NCBI GenBank assembly: GCA_025352765.1
Contig: JANXSI010000664.1
Coordinates: forward strand, 1-7,817
Length of the DNA stretch: 7,817 bases
From: Devosia sp.
Lineage (GTDB): Bacteria > Pseudomonadota > Alphaproteobacteria > Rhizobiales > Devosiaceae
Reading direction: 5' to 3'
Shown here: positions 1 through 6,117 of the stretch, piece after piece
How positions within the stretch are numbered: the stretch's first letter is position 1
Layout of the letters: the number at the start of each line of letters is the position of its first letter
Program-made: the position numbers and the translations under genes
The notes under the pieces: model-generated
Told to the model about the DNA's origin: nothing
Seen by the model: only the letters and a program-made list of their open reading frames with translations
The model's database searches: none

Positions 1-17
1 CCCGCAAGCGGGAGAGG
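1..17. repeat. Partial palindromic repeat or terminator cut by the window edge
   Basis: Bases 1-5 (CCCGC) and 8-12 (GCGGG) pair around a two-base AA loop, and the right arm continues as AGAGG. If the missing left flank reads CCTCT, this would be a long perfect palindrome. From memory, the core CTCCCGCTTGCGGGAG is a widespread intergenic repeat in GC-rich proteobacteria. It lies about 30 bases downstream of the MFS stop codon, where a transcription terminator would also fit. There is no clear T-run on either side, so whether it is a repeat or a terminator is open. Confidence 0.35.
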
Positions 18-47
18 AGCCCTGACTGCCCGCCTGGGTCTAGAACA

Positions 48-1493
48 TCATTTCCGTTCGAGCGTCGTCCACGCAATCACCCCCGACAGCAGTGACAACG
101 CCGCCGTCACATAGGCGATGGCCGCAAACGCATGGTCGGTCGCGGCGGCCGCTGCGGGCGTCGGCCCGCCCGGCACGCTCATGCCGAACGACAGGCCACC
201 CGCTCCGCCGATCGAGCTGGCAAAGACCAGCGCACCCAGCCCACCCATGGTGGCCACGGCAAAGAGACCCGCAACGCGCGCCACGGCGTTGTTGATGCCC
301 GAGGCCGTGCCGGTGTCGCGGTCGGCGACCGATGTCATCACCGCCGTCGAGAGCGGCGACACCACGAGGCTCATGCCGAGCCCGAAGACGATCATCGCGG
401 GCAGCACCACGAACCAGAGGCTGCGGAGGCCGATGAACAGCCCGAGCCCGAGGAACGCCAGCGCCACCAGGGTCGAGCCGGCAGCAATCATCGGGCCGGG
501 GCCGAAGCGGTCGGCATAGCGCCCGGCAAAGGGCGAGATCACGGTGAGGATGATGCCGAGCGGCAGCAGCACCAGCGACACTTCGGCCGGGGTGATCCCC
601 CAGCCGGTGATCAGCGTCGTCGGCAAATAGAAGGTGATGGCGGCGAGCGAGAAATAGAGCACGAAGGTCAGCCCCTGCGCGCCCGAGAACGCCTTGTCCG
701 TGAACAGGCCCAGCGGCACCATCGGCGCCTTGCTGCGGTGCTCCCACCACAGGAACGCCGCCGCAAAGATGAGACCGCCGACGCCAAGCGCGATACGCCA
801 GACGGTGTGCGTCGACTCGCCGGTCAGCGCCAAGGCAAGCAGCAGCAGCGCCATTGTGCCGAGCCCGGCGCCGCCGACATCGAGCCGCCGATCGGCATCC
901 GGCACATCGGCCGGCACTTTCCAGAACAGCAGCACGAGCGCGGCGATCCCGAGCGGCAGGTTGACGGCAAAGACCAGCCGCCAGCTCCAGTCCCCCAGTG
1001 TGGTCAGCACCAGCCCGCCGATCACCGGCCCGGCGATGGTGAAGAACGACGAGGCCGACGACCAGATGCCGATGGCGCCGCCACGCTCGGCCTTGGGGTA
1101 GGCCTTAGCGATGATGGCGAGGCTCGAGGGCACCATGAACGCTGCACCCAAGCCCTGAATGGCGCGGGCCACGATCAGGAGCAGCGGCGTCGGTGCGATC
1201 GCCGAGCCCATCGACGCCACGACGAACAGCACGATGCCGCCGGCAAAGACGTTGCGGACGCCGAAGCGGTCGCCCGCAGCGCCGCCCAGCAGCAGGACGG
1301 AGGAGAGGAGCAGCAGGTAGGCGTTCGACACCCATTGGGCGTCGGCGAGGCTGGCGCCGAGATTGGCACGAATGGCGGGGGTGGCGATGGAGATGACCGA
1401 ACCGTCGATGAAGCCCATCGATGACGCGAGGATCGCCGCGACGAGGACGTAGATGCGCTGCTCAGGCGTAACGAACGGGGCTGGGGTGCTCAT
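48..1493 (-). CDS. MFS drug/solute exporter, DHA2 (14-span, EmrB/QacA-like) family
   Basis: This 481-residue inner-membrane protein has the usual DHA2 length and hydrophobic pattern, consistent with 14 membrane spans. Visible family motifs are FIDGSVISIATPAI in span 1 (residues 28-41, the D-x-T/S-V motif with Asp30), the QWVSNAYLL block (53-61), the motif A loop GAAGDRFGVR (71-80), RAIQGLGAAF (110-119, motif B region) and GPVIGG (155-160, motif C, typical of antiporter-type exporters). These point to proton-driven export of a small molecule; the substrate cannot be read from sequence. The ATG at 1493 is the only ATG ahead of span 1, but no good Shine-Dalgarno sequence precedes it. The gene is last in a leftward run behind two small membrane protein genes, with a 52-base gap that holds a hairpin and a mini-ORF. 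No TetR- or MarR-type regulator is adjacent. Confidence 0.93.
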   Translation of the reverse strand: MSTPAPFVTPEQRIYVLVAAILASSMGFIDGSVISIATPAIRANLGASLADAQWVSNAYLLLLSSVLLLGGAAGDRFGVRNVFAGGIVLFVVASMGSAIAPTPLLLIVARAIQGLGAAFMVPSSLAIIAKAYPKAERGGAIGIWSSASSFFTIAGPVIGGLVLTTLGDWSWRLVFAVNLPLGIAALVLLFWKVPADVPDADRRLDVGGAGLGTMALLLLALALTGESTHTVWRIALGVGGLIFAAAFLWWEHRSKAPMVPLGLFTDKAFSGAQGLTFVLYFSLAAITFYLPTTLITGWGITPAEVSLVLLPLGIILTVISPFAGRYADRFGPGPMIAAGSTLVALAFLGLGLFIGLRSLWFVVLPAMIVFGLGMSLVVSPLSTAVMTSVADRDTGTASGINNAVARVAGLFAVATMGGLGALVFASSIGGAGGLSFGMSVPGGPTPAAAAATDHAFAAIAYVTAALSLLSGVIAWTTLERK

Positions 1494-1502
1494 GGGCCGA
1501 GG

Positions 1503-1529
1503 CTAGCGGCAAACCCGCCCCGCCGCCAT
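1503..1529 (-). other. Possible leader mini-ORF upstream of the MFS gene
   Basis: On the minus strand, an ATG at 1529-1527 opens an eight-codon frame, MAAGRVCR, that ends in TAG nine bases before the MFS ATG and in the same frame. A GGAGG sits three bases before this ATG, which is closer than ideal. The MFS gene has no visible ribosome site of its own, so translational coupling by reinitiation is conceivable. A purine-rich stretch next to an ATG is cheap in GC-rich DNA and may be chance. Confidence 0.15.
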
Positions 1530-1543
1530 GGCCCTCCCGGCGG
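1520..1543 (-). other. GC-rich hairpin between the 146-residue gene and the MFS gene
   Basis: CCGCCG (1520-1525) pairs with CGGCGG (1538-1543) around a 12-base loop. It begins two bases past the stop codon of the upstream gene and lies in the 52-base gap before the MFS start. In the leftward transcript it is followed by GGCGGGUUUG with only three Us, so it is a poor intrinsic terminator. It may reduce readthrough or shape the MFS leader, since it overlaps the mini-ORF start. Confidence 0.3.
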
Positions 1544-1545
1544 TG

Positions 1546-1986
1546 TTACTTGCCGAAATAGGTGGCGATGCAGACCGCGGCGGCGACCAGCGACCACACG
1601 GCGACAGGCGCCATCGACCAGTAGTGCCGGCGCTCGCTTTTGCTCGCGAGCCACATGGGGGGAATGAGGTCCCTCGTCTCGGGGGAGAGTTCGGACAATT
1701 GCCGGGCGATCTGGGCGCGGGCAGCGTTGGCCTTTTCGTACTCGCGATGCTCGCGGTCGATCTTGATGCAGACCGTGGCGCCCGCGGCGATCACCCCGAA
1801 GGCGGCGACGATATGGGCCCAGAAATAGATCCCCGGAATGGCCGCGATGCCCCAGGCGACGGCGCCGGAGCCGGCGATCGAGGCGGCCGCATAGAGATAT
1901 TCGGGGTCGGAGCGGAAGCGCATATAGGCGCTCAGCTCCTGATGAACGGCAAGCAGGATGGTCTGGCGGCTGACGGGCTCGGTCAC
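1546..1986 (-). CDS. Hypothetical membrane protein, about three spans
   Basis: I do not recognise this 146-residue protein. Hydrophobic segments lie at about residues 30-50 (LYAAASIAGSGAVAWGIAAI), 54-74 and 124-143. Between the second and third is a charged, probably helical linker (about 76-120) rich in Glu, Arg and Lys, with KIDREHREYEKANAARAQ at its start. The N-terminal 28 residues are polar. The start is a GTG at 1986, preceded by GAGG about eight bases upstream; the only early ATG, at residue 22, lies just before the first span. It follows the 38-residue membrane gene by 18 bases and precedes the MFS gene by 52, so the three are likely co-transcribed. An accessory role to the exporter is conceivable only from position; no enzymatic motif is visible. 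Confidence 0.7.
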   Translation of the reverse strand: MTEPVSRQTILLAVHQELSAYMRFRSDPEYLYAAASIAGSGAVAWGIAAIPGIYFWAHIVAAFGVIAAGATVCIKIDREHREYEKANAARAQIARQLSELSPETRDLIPPMWLASKSERRHYWSMAPVAVWSLVAAAVCIATYFGK

Positions 1987-2004
1987 GACGCCGCCTCGCC
2001 GGGC

Positions 2005-2121
2005 CTAGTCCCAGTGCTCGAACAGATCGCTGGTGCGTTGCGTGCCCCAGGCAAGGACGGCGGCAAGCAGCAGGAATGTGACGGTCACCAACGAAAGGAA
2101 GAAGACGTCGATCATGGGCAT
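2005..2121 (-). CDS. Tiny single-span membrane protein, 38 residues
   Basis: The frame encodes MPMIDVFFLSLVTVTFLL followed by LAAVLAWGTQRTSDLFEHWD. This is one strongly hydrophobic span (about residues 4-25) and a short polar tail ending in acidic and aromatic residues. The frame is open further upstream, but that part is arginine-rich without hydrophobic character, and the ATG at 2121 has the sequence CGGAG seven bases ahead, so I place the start there. An ATG at 2115 is the alternative and would give 36 residues. Eighteen bases separate it from the 146-residue membrane gene, which suggests co-translation. The family is unknown to me. Such small membrane proteins often act as partners of larger membrane proteins, but nothing here shows which. 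Confidence 0.55.
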   Translation of the reverse strand: MPMIDVFFLSLVTVTFLLLAAVLAWGTQRTSDLFEHWD

Positions 2122-2212
2122 GGGCGGGCTCCGAAGTGAACGACCACACTCTCGAATCAACCGCCGGTCCGGTCTTTGATCTGGCTCAAGTCGGCCTCGC
2201 CAGCACACTCCT

Positions 2213-2224
2213 CAGCGCCCGCTG
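2213..2224 (-). other. Small hairpin downstream of the SDR gene
   Basis: CAGC (2213-2216) and GCTG (2221-2224) pair around GCCC, 15 bases past the SDR stop codon. There is no following U-run in the leftward transcript, so it is at most a weak 3' stabiliser or pause site. The 117-base gap 2122-2238 otherwise shows only the ribosome site of the 38-residue gene; I found no convincing -35/-10 pair in it. Confidence 0.2.
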
Positions 2225-2238
2225 GCACCGGCCGGATC

Positions 2239-3081
2239 CTAGAGGGGCAGGTCGCGCTGCATGAAGGCCGCGAACGCGTCCTTGTAGTCTGGATGCCAGC
2301 GCGACAGCGCCGGGCGGCCGAGGATGATGTCCATGGCGTTCCAGTAGATCCGCTTGTGGTCCGTCGCAGCCGGGGTCTCGTCATCGGGACACAGGATGAA
2401 GAATGCCTCGCGCCCCATCGCCTCGGCCATGAAGTCGATCACCTGCTCGGGGCGCCAGGCGCCCTGGCGGTGCTCGGCCTCGCCGGTGGTGGTCCATCCC
2501 GGAATGAGAAGGTGGGCACTCACCTGGCTGCCGGGACGCTCGCGCAGGTCGCGCGCAAGGTTCTGCGAATAGGCGTTCACCGCCGCCTTGCTGGTGTTGT
2601 AGGCGGGATTGCCGGGCGGATTGGTGAGGCCCTGCTTGGAGCCGGTATTGACGATGGCGGCAGGCCGACCCGCCGCCAGCATGGCAGGCAGGAACGCCTG
2701 CACGCCATTGACGATCCCCAGCACATTGACCCCAAACAGCCGCTGCCAGTTCTCGACCGGATCGAGAATGCCACCCGCCCCTCCGGCCACAAACGCCGCG
2801 GCATTGTTCATCAGCAGGGTCGGGGCGCCGAAGCGGTCGAGCACCTGCGTCGCAAGGGTCTGCATGGCAGCGGCATCGGCGACGTCGATCGACAGATCCA
2901 GCAGCTTGGCGCCGATACTGGCCCGCAGTTCGGCGGCGGTCGCGGCGAGCTTTTCGCCATTCACATCGACCAGCGCGATCGCCATGCCGGCGGCGGCGGC
3001 GCGACGCGCGGCGGCGCGGCCGATGCCGCTCGCGCCGCCGGTGATGACGGCGACGCCGCCAGCAATGAAGGGATCGGACAT
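2239..3081 (-). CDS. Short-chain dehydrogenase/reductase (classical SDR fold)
   Basis: This is a 280-residue cytoplasmic oxidoreductase with a Rossmann fold. The cofactor motif TGGASGIG is at residues 14-21. An Asp at 39 ends the second strand (ALVDVN), which usually favours NAD(H) over NADP(H). A DV pair at 67-68 contacts adenine, and NNAA (92-95) replaces the usual NNAG. The catalytic set is complete: Asn119 (FGVNVLG), Ser148 (NTGSKQG), Tyr161 and Lys165 (YNTSK), followed by PG at 194-195. I chose the ATG at 3081 because CGGAG lies nine bases ahead; an in-frame ATG at 3117 has no ribosome site. The C-terminal 80 residues, which shape substrate choice in this family, are rich in aromatic residues (ending near RWHPDYKDAFAAFMQRDLPL). 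The substrate is unknown. The gene diverges from cpaB and has no evident link to the pilus. Confidence 0.92.
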   Translation of the reverse strand: MSDPFIAGGVAVITGGASGIGRAAARRAAAAGMAIALVDVNGEKLAATAAELRASIGAKLLDLSIDVADAAAMQTLATQVLDRFGAPTLLMNNAAAFVAGGAGGILDPVENWQRLFGVNVLGIVNGVQAFLPAMLAAGRPAAIVNTGSKQGLTNPPGNPAYNTSKAAVNAYSQNLARDLRERPGSQVSAHLLIPGWTTTGEAEHRQGAWRPEQVIDFMAEAMGREAFFILCPDDETPAATDHKRIYWNAMDIILGRPALSRWHPDYKDAFAAFMQRDLPL

Positions 3082-3261
3082 GGGTCGAAACTCCGGGCTG
3101 TAAGAAGCCGGTGCCATCGTATCGCAACGCGGGGGCAGGTCGAGCGCGGACTTGCAGACCCTCAGGTTGTGTCGCGCCTAAAATTGTCTTTCCCGGATCG
3201 ATCAAAGTTTCACGGCTTTGGAACCGAAGGGGTGAGGCTTGTGGACTAGCTTGAGGCGAAT

Positions 3262-3281
3262 GGCGGGGCTCCGCGCCCGCC
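3262..3281 (+). other. GC hairpin in the cpaB leader region
   Basis: GGCGGG (3262-3267) pairs with CCCGCC (3276-3281) around an eight-base loop, 21 bases before the proposed cpaB start. The divergent intergenic region 3082-3302 has no other strong structure. A TAAAAT at 3179-3184 resembles a -10 box on the plus strand, but no -35 box sits at a proper distance. The hairpin may affect cpaB translation or be incidental in GC-rich DNA. Confidence 0.25.
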
Positions 3282-3302
3282 GAGCAGACAACAGGCCGTT
3301 CT

Positions 3303-4337
3303 GTGAGGATGCCCTTGCTTCGTCGTACCCAATCCAATGCCGCCAAGCTCGAGCAAGGCGATCAGGACGTCATGCCGATCGAAACAACGCGGCCGGCCGC
3401 AGTTCCCCTCGAGCGCCGCAAGGGCGACCGGCGGGGCATGGATCAACTGCGCGCCGAGGCGCTGCAGACCCTGATCACCCGGGTCGAGGACAAGAATTTC
3501 GGCGGTCTGCGCAACCGCGTGCAGTGGAGCCACAAGATCACCCCGCAGCGTCTCGTGCTACTCGCGGTGGCACTCATGGCCGGCGGGCTCGCGGCATATC
3601 TCGCGATGCAGCACGACCAGCCGGCGGTGGTTGAAGCGCCGGTGGTCGAGGTCAAGGCGCCGACTGTCCAGGTGCTGGTGGCCAAGCAGGCGATCGGGGC
3701 CGGCCAACGTCTGTCACCGACGGCGGTCGAATGGCAGGACTGGCCTGAAACCGCGATCCGGCCCGACTATATGACGATCGCAGCGACGCCGAGCGCCGCC
3801 ACTGACGTGGCCGGATCGATGGCGCGCAGCGAGATCTTCGCCGGCGAGCCGATCCTGCAGCAAAAGCTCGCGCCGGCCGGTCAGGGGTTCCTGTCGGCGA
3901 TCCTCGCCAGCGGTATGCGCGGCGTGTCGGTGACGGTTGCGGCCGCCTCCGCCTCGGGCGGCTTCGTCGTCCCCAACGACCGCGTCGACGTGGTGCTGAC
4001 GCGCGCCTCCGATACCGGCGGACAGGAGTCGCAGACGATCCTGCGCAACGCCCGCGTACTCGGAATCAACGACAGGCTGAGTGCCAGCGCTCCCCCGGAC
4101 GCCTCGAGCGAAGCGGTCGATCCGAGCACCCAGGCGTTTGCCAATGAGGCCATCGCGACGCTCGAACTCGACCCCACGCAGGCCGAACTGATCATCAATG
4201 CCAGCATGACCGGGCGGTTGTCGCTGATGCTGCGCGCCAGCACCGATACCCCGCCGGCCGCCACCCCGACGACCAAGGGCGACACCGGTGCGACCAATGC
4301 GGCGATCCGGCTCACCAGCCCCTTCTGGACGAAGTGA
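3303..4337 (+). CDS. cpaB: Flp/Tad pilus assembly protein CpaB (RcpC), with N-terminal extension
   Basis: CpaB is a periplasmic, inner-membrane-anchored component of the Flp/Tad pilus machine, thought to work with the CpaC secretin. A single membrane span lies at residues 84-102 (LVLLAVALMAGGLAAYLAM). It is followed by a SAF-type domain at about 122-190 (VLVAKQAIGAGQRLSPTAVEW to GEPILQQKLAP). The CpaB/RcpC C-terminal domain lies at about 205-312, with the family signature region GMRGVSVTVAAASASGGF and VPNDRVDVVLT. What is odd is the 80-residue cytoplasmic N-terminus rich in Arg, Lys and Glu (LERRKGDRRGMDQLRAEAL); as I recall the family, CpaB usually starts just before the span. The start is uncertain: GTG at 3303 has AGG eight bases ahead, and ATGs at 3309, 3372 and 3438 are possible. 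It heads a cpaB-cpaC-lipoprotein unit. Confidence 0.93.
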   Translation: MRMPLLRRTQSNAAKLEQGDQDVMPIETTRPAAVPLERRKGDRRGMDQLRAEALQTLITRVEDKNFGGLRNRVQWSHKITPQRLVLLAVALMAGGLAAYLAMQHDQPAVVEAPVVEVKAPTVQVLVAKQAIGAGQRLSPTAVEWQDWPETAIRPDYMTIAATPSAATDVAGSMARSEIFAGEPILQQKLAPAGQGFLSAILASGMRGVSVTVAAASASGGFVVPNDRVDVVLTRASDTGGQESQTILRNARVLGINDRLSASAPPDASSEAVDPSTQAFANEAIATLELDPTQAELIINASMTGRLSLMLRASTDTPPAATPTTKGDTGATNAAIRLTSPFWTK

Positions 4338-4354
4338 CAAATGACCACAACAGG

Positions 4355-4366
4355 CGCGTGCACGCG
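4355..4366. promoter_or_regulatory. Perfect 12-base palindrome upstream of cpaC
   Basis: CGCGTGCACGCG is an exact 12-base palindrome in the short gap between cpaB and cpaC, 17 bases after the cpaB stop codon. It could be an operator for a dimeric regulator or simply chance in GC-rich sequence. It lies 16 bases left of the first TTAA box of the same gap. No repeat copy was seen elsewhere in the window. Confidence 0.25.
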
Positions 4367-4382
4367 AATCGCTGCATCGGCG

Positions 4383-4397
4383 TTAAGCCGGCGTTGA
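4383..4397 (+). promoter_or_regulatory. CtrA-like box upstream of cpaC (TTAA-N7-TTGA)
   Basis: The site reads TTAA, seven bases, TTGA. It matches the known CtrA binding consensus TTAA-N7-TTAA at seven of eight fixed positions. It also forms an 11-base-spaced direct repeat of GGCGTT (4379-4384 and 4390-4395), one helical turn apart. A further TTAA follows at 4408-4411. It lies 30 bases before the chosen cpaC start, suggesting that cpaC may have its own promoter besides readthrough from cpaB. Binding is inferred from pattern only. Confidence 0.35.
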
Positions 4398-4426
4398 CCG
4401 CGGCCTGTTAAGAATTGCGCATAGTC

Positions 4427-5854
4427 GTGATCCATTTAGCAAAGCGTCGTCCAGTGAGTGCAGGCGGGGGTCTTCCCAGAGTTATTATTGTCCGGCTGGT
4501 GCTGTGGATCGCGGTTCTTGCCGCAGGGTTTGCCGGCGGCCTGGCTCCTGCCGTGGCGCAGACGGTGGCGTACGATCTCAAGACCACCTCGGTGATGCGG
4601 ATCAAGCTGCCGGTCTCGCAGGCAGTCACGGTCACGGTCTCGGACGCCGTCGGCAAGGTCGTGCCCGCCGATCCGACGATCGCCGACGCCCAGCCGATCA
4701 CCGACAAGTCGCTCTACCTTGTGGGGAAATCCTTCGGCACGACCACCGTCAGCCTGTTCTCGGCTGATGGCGCACCGGTTGGGTTGCTGGCCGTCGAGGT
4801 GGGAGCCGACACGGCCGACATCACACGTTCGATCCGGGCCGCCGTGCCCAATTCCAAGGTCACCGTCAACACCGTCAACGGCCGCGTGCGGCTCGGCGGC
4901 ACGGTCCCCGATGCTGTCTCCATGCAGAAGGTCATCGATATCGTCACCCAATATGGCAGCCCGGCGATCATCAACACGATGACGCTGGTTGGCGGTCAGC
5001 AGGTCAATCTCGAGGTCCGCATCCTCGAGGCGCAGCGCAATGCGGGACGTGAACTCGGGATCGAGTGGAGCGGCAGCGGCAGCGGCGTCACCACCGCCGT
5101 CGGCGGCGGCCCGGCAAACCCGGCCGGCGATGCCAAGTCGTTCTCGGCGTTCATGACCAACATCATTTCGAGCGCCGGCTTTGATCTCGGCGTCACCGTC
5201 AATGCGCTCGAGACCAAGGGCCTTGTCAGGACGCTCGCCGAACCCAATCTGACGACGCTTTCTGGCGTCAGCGCCAGCTTTCTCGCCGGCGGGCAGGTGC
5301 CGATCCGGGTCGCGGATTCGAATGGCAACTCGACAATCACCTACCATGATTTCGGCGTCAAACTGGTGTTCACCCCGATGGTGCTCGACGGCGACCGGAT
5401 CCAGATTCATCTGACGCCGGAGGTCAGCGGCATCACCGGGTACACGGCTGCGAGCGATCCGATCTTCAACGCCCGCACGCTCGATGCAACGGTCGAACTG
5501 CGCGACGGCCAAAGCTTTTCGGTCGCGGGCCTCTTGCAGAACAACACCAATCTCAGCCAGAACCAGCTGCCCTGGCTTGGCGACGTGCCGGTGATCGGAT
5601 CGCTGTTCAAGTCGTCGGGCTACCAGAAGCACGATACCGAGATGGTGGTGATCGTGACGCCGCGACTGGTGCAGCCGAGCACGCCCAACCAGGTGGTCGC
5701 GACACCGCTCGACAAGACGCAGCCAGCCAACGACGCCGAATTCTTTGCCCTCGGTCAGATCGAAGTGACGCCCAAGCTGCTCAAGACGCTGCAATCGGGG
5801 GCAGGCGTTGCCGGGCCCTATGGCTACATCATGGACCTGGGAGACGGCAAATGA
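4427..5854 (+). CDS. cpaC: Flp/Tad pilus outer-membrane secretin CpaC (RcpA)
   Basis: CpaC forms the outer-membrane channel through which the Flp pilus passes. Numbered from the GTG at 4427 (475 residues), a signal peptide ends near AVA/Q at 44-45. A secretin N-terminal domain follows at about 48-126 (VSDAVGKVVPADPTIADAQ), then a BON-type domain at about 128-188 (VNTVNGRVRLGGTVPD), and the secretin core at about 261-416. Within the core are VRTLAEPNLTTLSGVSASFL, GVKLVFTPMV and VPVIGSLFKSSGYQKHDTEM, ending with VIVTPRLVQP. A 60-residue tail follows, usual for CpaC. No ATG exists before the mature part. Starts at TTG 4415, GTG 4427 or GTG 4454 are all possible and none has a clear ribosome site. 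The stop codon overlaps the next start as ATGA. Confidence 0.95.
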   Translation: MIHLAKRRPVSAGGGLPRVIIVRLVLWIAVLAAGFAGGLAPAVAQTVAYDLKTTSVMRIKLPVSQAVTVTVSDAVGKVVPADPTIADAQPITDKSLYLVGKSFGTTTVSLFSADGAPVGLLAVEVGADTADITRSIRAAVPNSKVTVNTVNGRVRLGGTVPDAVSMQKVIDIVTQYGSPAIINTMTLVGGQQVNLEVRILEAQRNAGRELGIEWSGSGSGVTTAVGGGPANPAGDAKSFSAFMTNIISSAGFDLGVTVNALETKGLVRTLAEPNLTTLSGVSASFLAGGQVPIRVADSNGNSTITYHDFGVKLVFTPMVLDGDRIQIHLTPEVSGITGYTAASDPIFNARTLDATVELRDGQSFSVAGLLQNNTNLSQNQLPWLGDVPVIGSLFKSSGYQKHDTEMVVIVTPRLVQPSTPNQVVATPLDKTQPANDAEFFALGQIEVTPKLLKTLQSGAGVAGPYGYIMDLGDGK

Positions 5855-6096
5855 GCGTCCGGCCCTCGGTGAAGCGGGCTGCGGGCCTGGGCTGCATGGT
5901 GGCTCTTGCGCTGGTGCTCGATGGCTGCGCCTACGACTATCTCCAGCACAGCGACAGGGTCGCCTACAGCGCCGGTGATGCGGTAAAGGCAAATCTGGCG
6001 AGCGAGACGACCAACCCGTCCAAACGCTCGATGTATGCGACCAAGGGATTGGGCAAGAACGGCAACGTCACCCTCCCGGCCGCTCCCAAGAACTAG
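5851..6096 (+). CDS. Small pilus-associated lipoprotein, 81 residues
   Basis: The start codon overlaps the cpaC stop as ATGA, so the two are very probably translationally coupled. A signal peptide with an RxxxKR n-region leads to a lipobox-like LDGC, giving a lipidated Cys26 followed by Ala, which predicts outer-membrane sorting. The Asp at the -2 position is unusual for a lipobox. The mature part is only 56 residues: a segment with YDYLQHSDRVAYSAGDAVKA, then TTNPSKRSMYATKGLGKNGN and a proline-rich end. From memory, small alphaproteobacterial lipoproteins encoded beside tad genes share a D-Y-x(3)-S/T-D-R-V-x(3)-A-G-D-A-V pattern. It stands where cpaD often stands but is far shorter than CpaD. 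The likely role is as a partner or pilotin of the CpaC secretin, which is inference from position. Confidence 0.8.
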   Translation: MSVRPSVKRAAGLGCMVALALVLDGCAYDYLQHSDRVAYSAGDAVKANLASETTNPSKRSMYATKGLGKNGNVTLPAAPKN

Positions 6097-6117
6097 GCCT
6101 CCAGCATTGCCGGCGCG

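Noticed and set aside
132..1424. A 430-codon open frame on the plus strand opposite the MFS gene
   Set aside because: Its product is dominated by Arg, His, Gly, Gln and Glu with no domain, as expected for the antisense of a GC-rich gene; the minus strand has clear MFS motifs.
3179..3184. TAAAAT as a -10 promoter box for cpaB
   Set aside because: No -35-like hexamer at 16-18 bases; TTGCAG upstream is 21 bases away, so I do not call a promoter.
2176..3249. A 357-codon plus-strand frame opposite the SDR gene
   Set aside because: Antisense shadow: no recognisable motif, low-complexity Gly/Arg/His content, and the opposite strand has a full SDR catalytic set.
3239..3634. A 131-codon plus-strand frame overlapping the start of cpaB
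   Set aside because: Arg/Ala/Pro-rich product in another frame of cpaB; no ribosome site and no family resemblance.
4436..5992. A 518-codon minus-strand frame opposite cpaC
   Set aside because: Longer than cpaC itself but very rich in Arg, His and Asp without domains; cpaC has clear secretin motifs, so this is a shadow.
6097..6117. Bidirectional terminator between the small lipoprotein and the TadD-like gene
   Set aside because: The 21-base gap is too short and shows no stem with a T-run on either strand.
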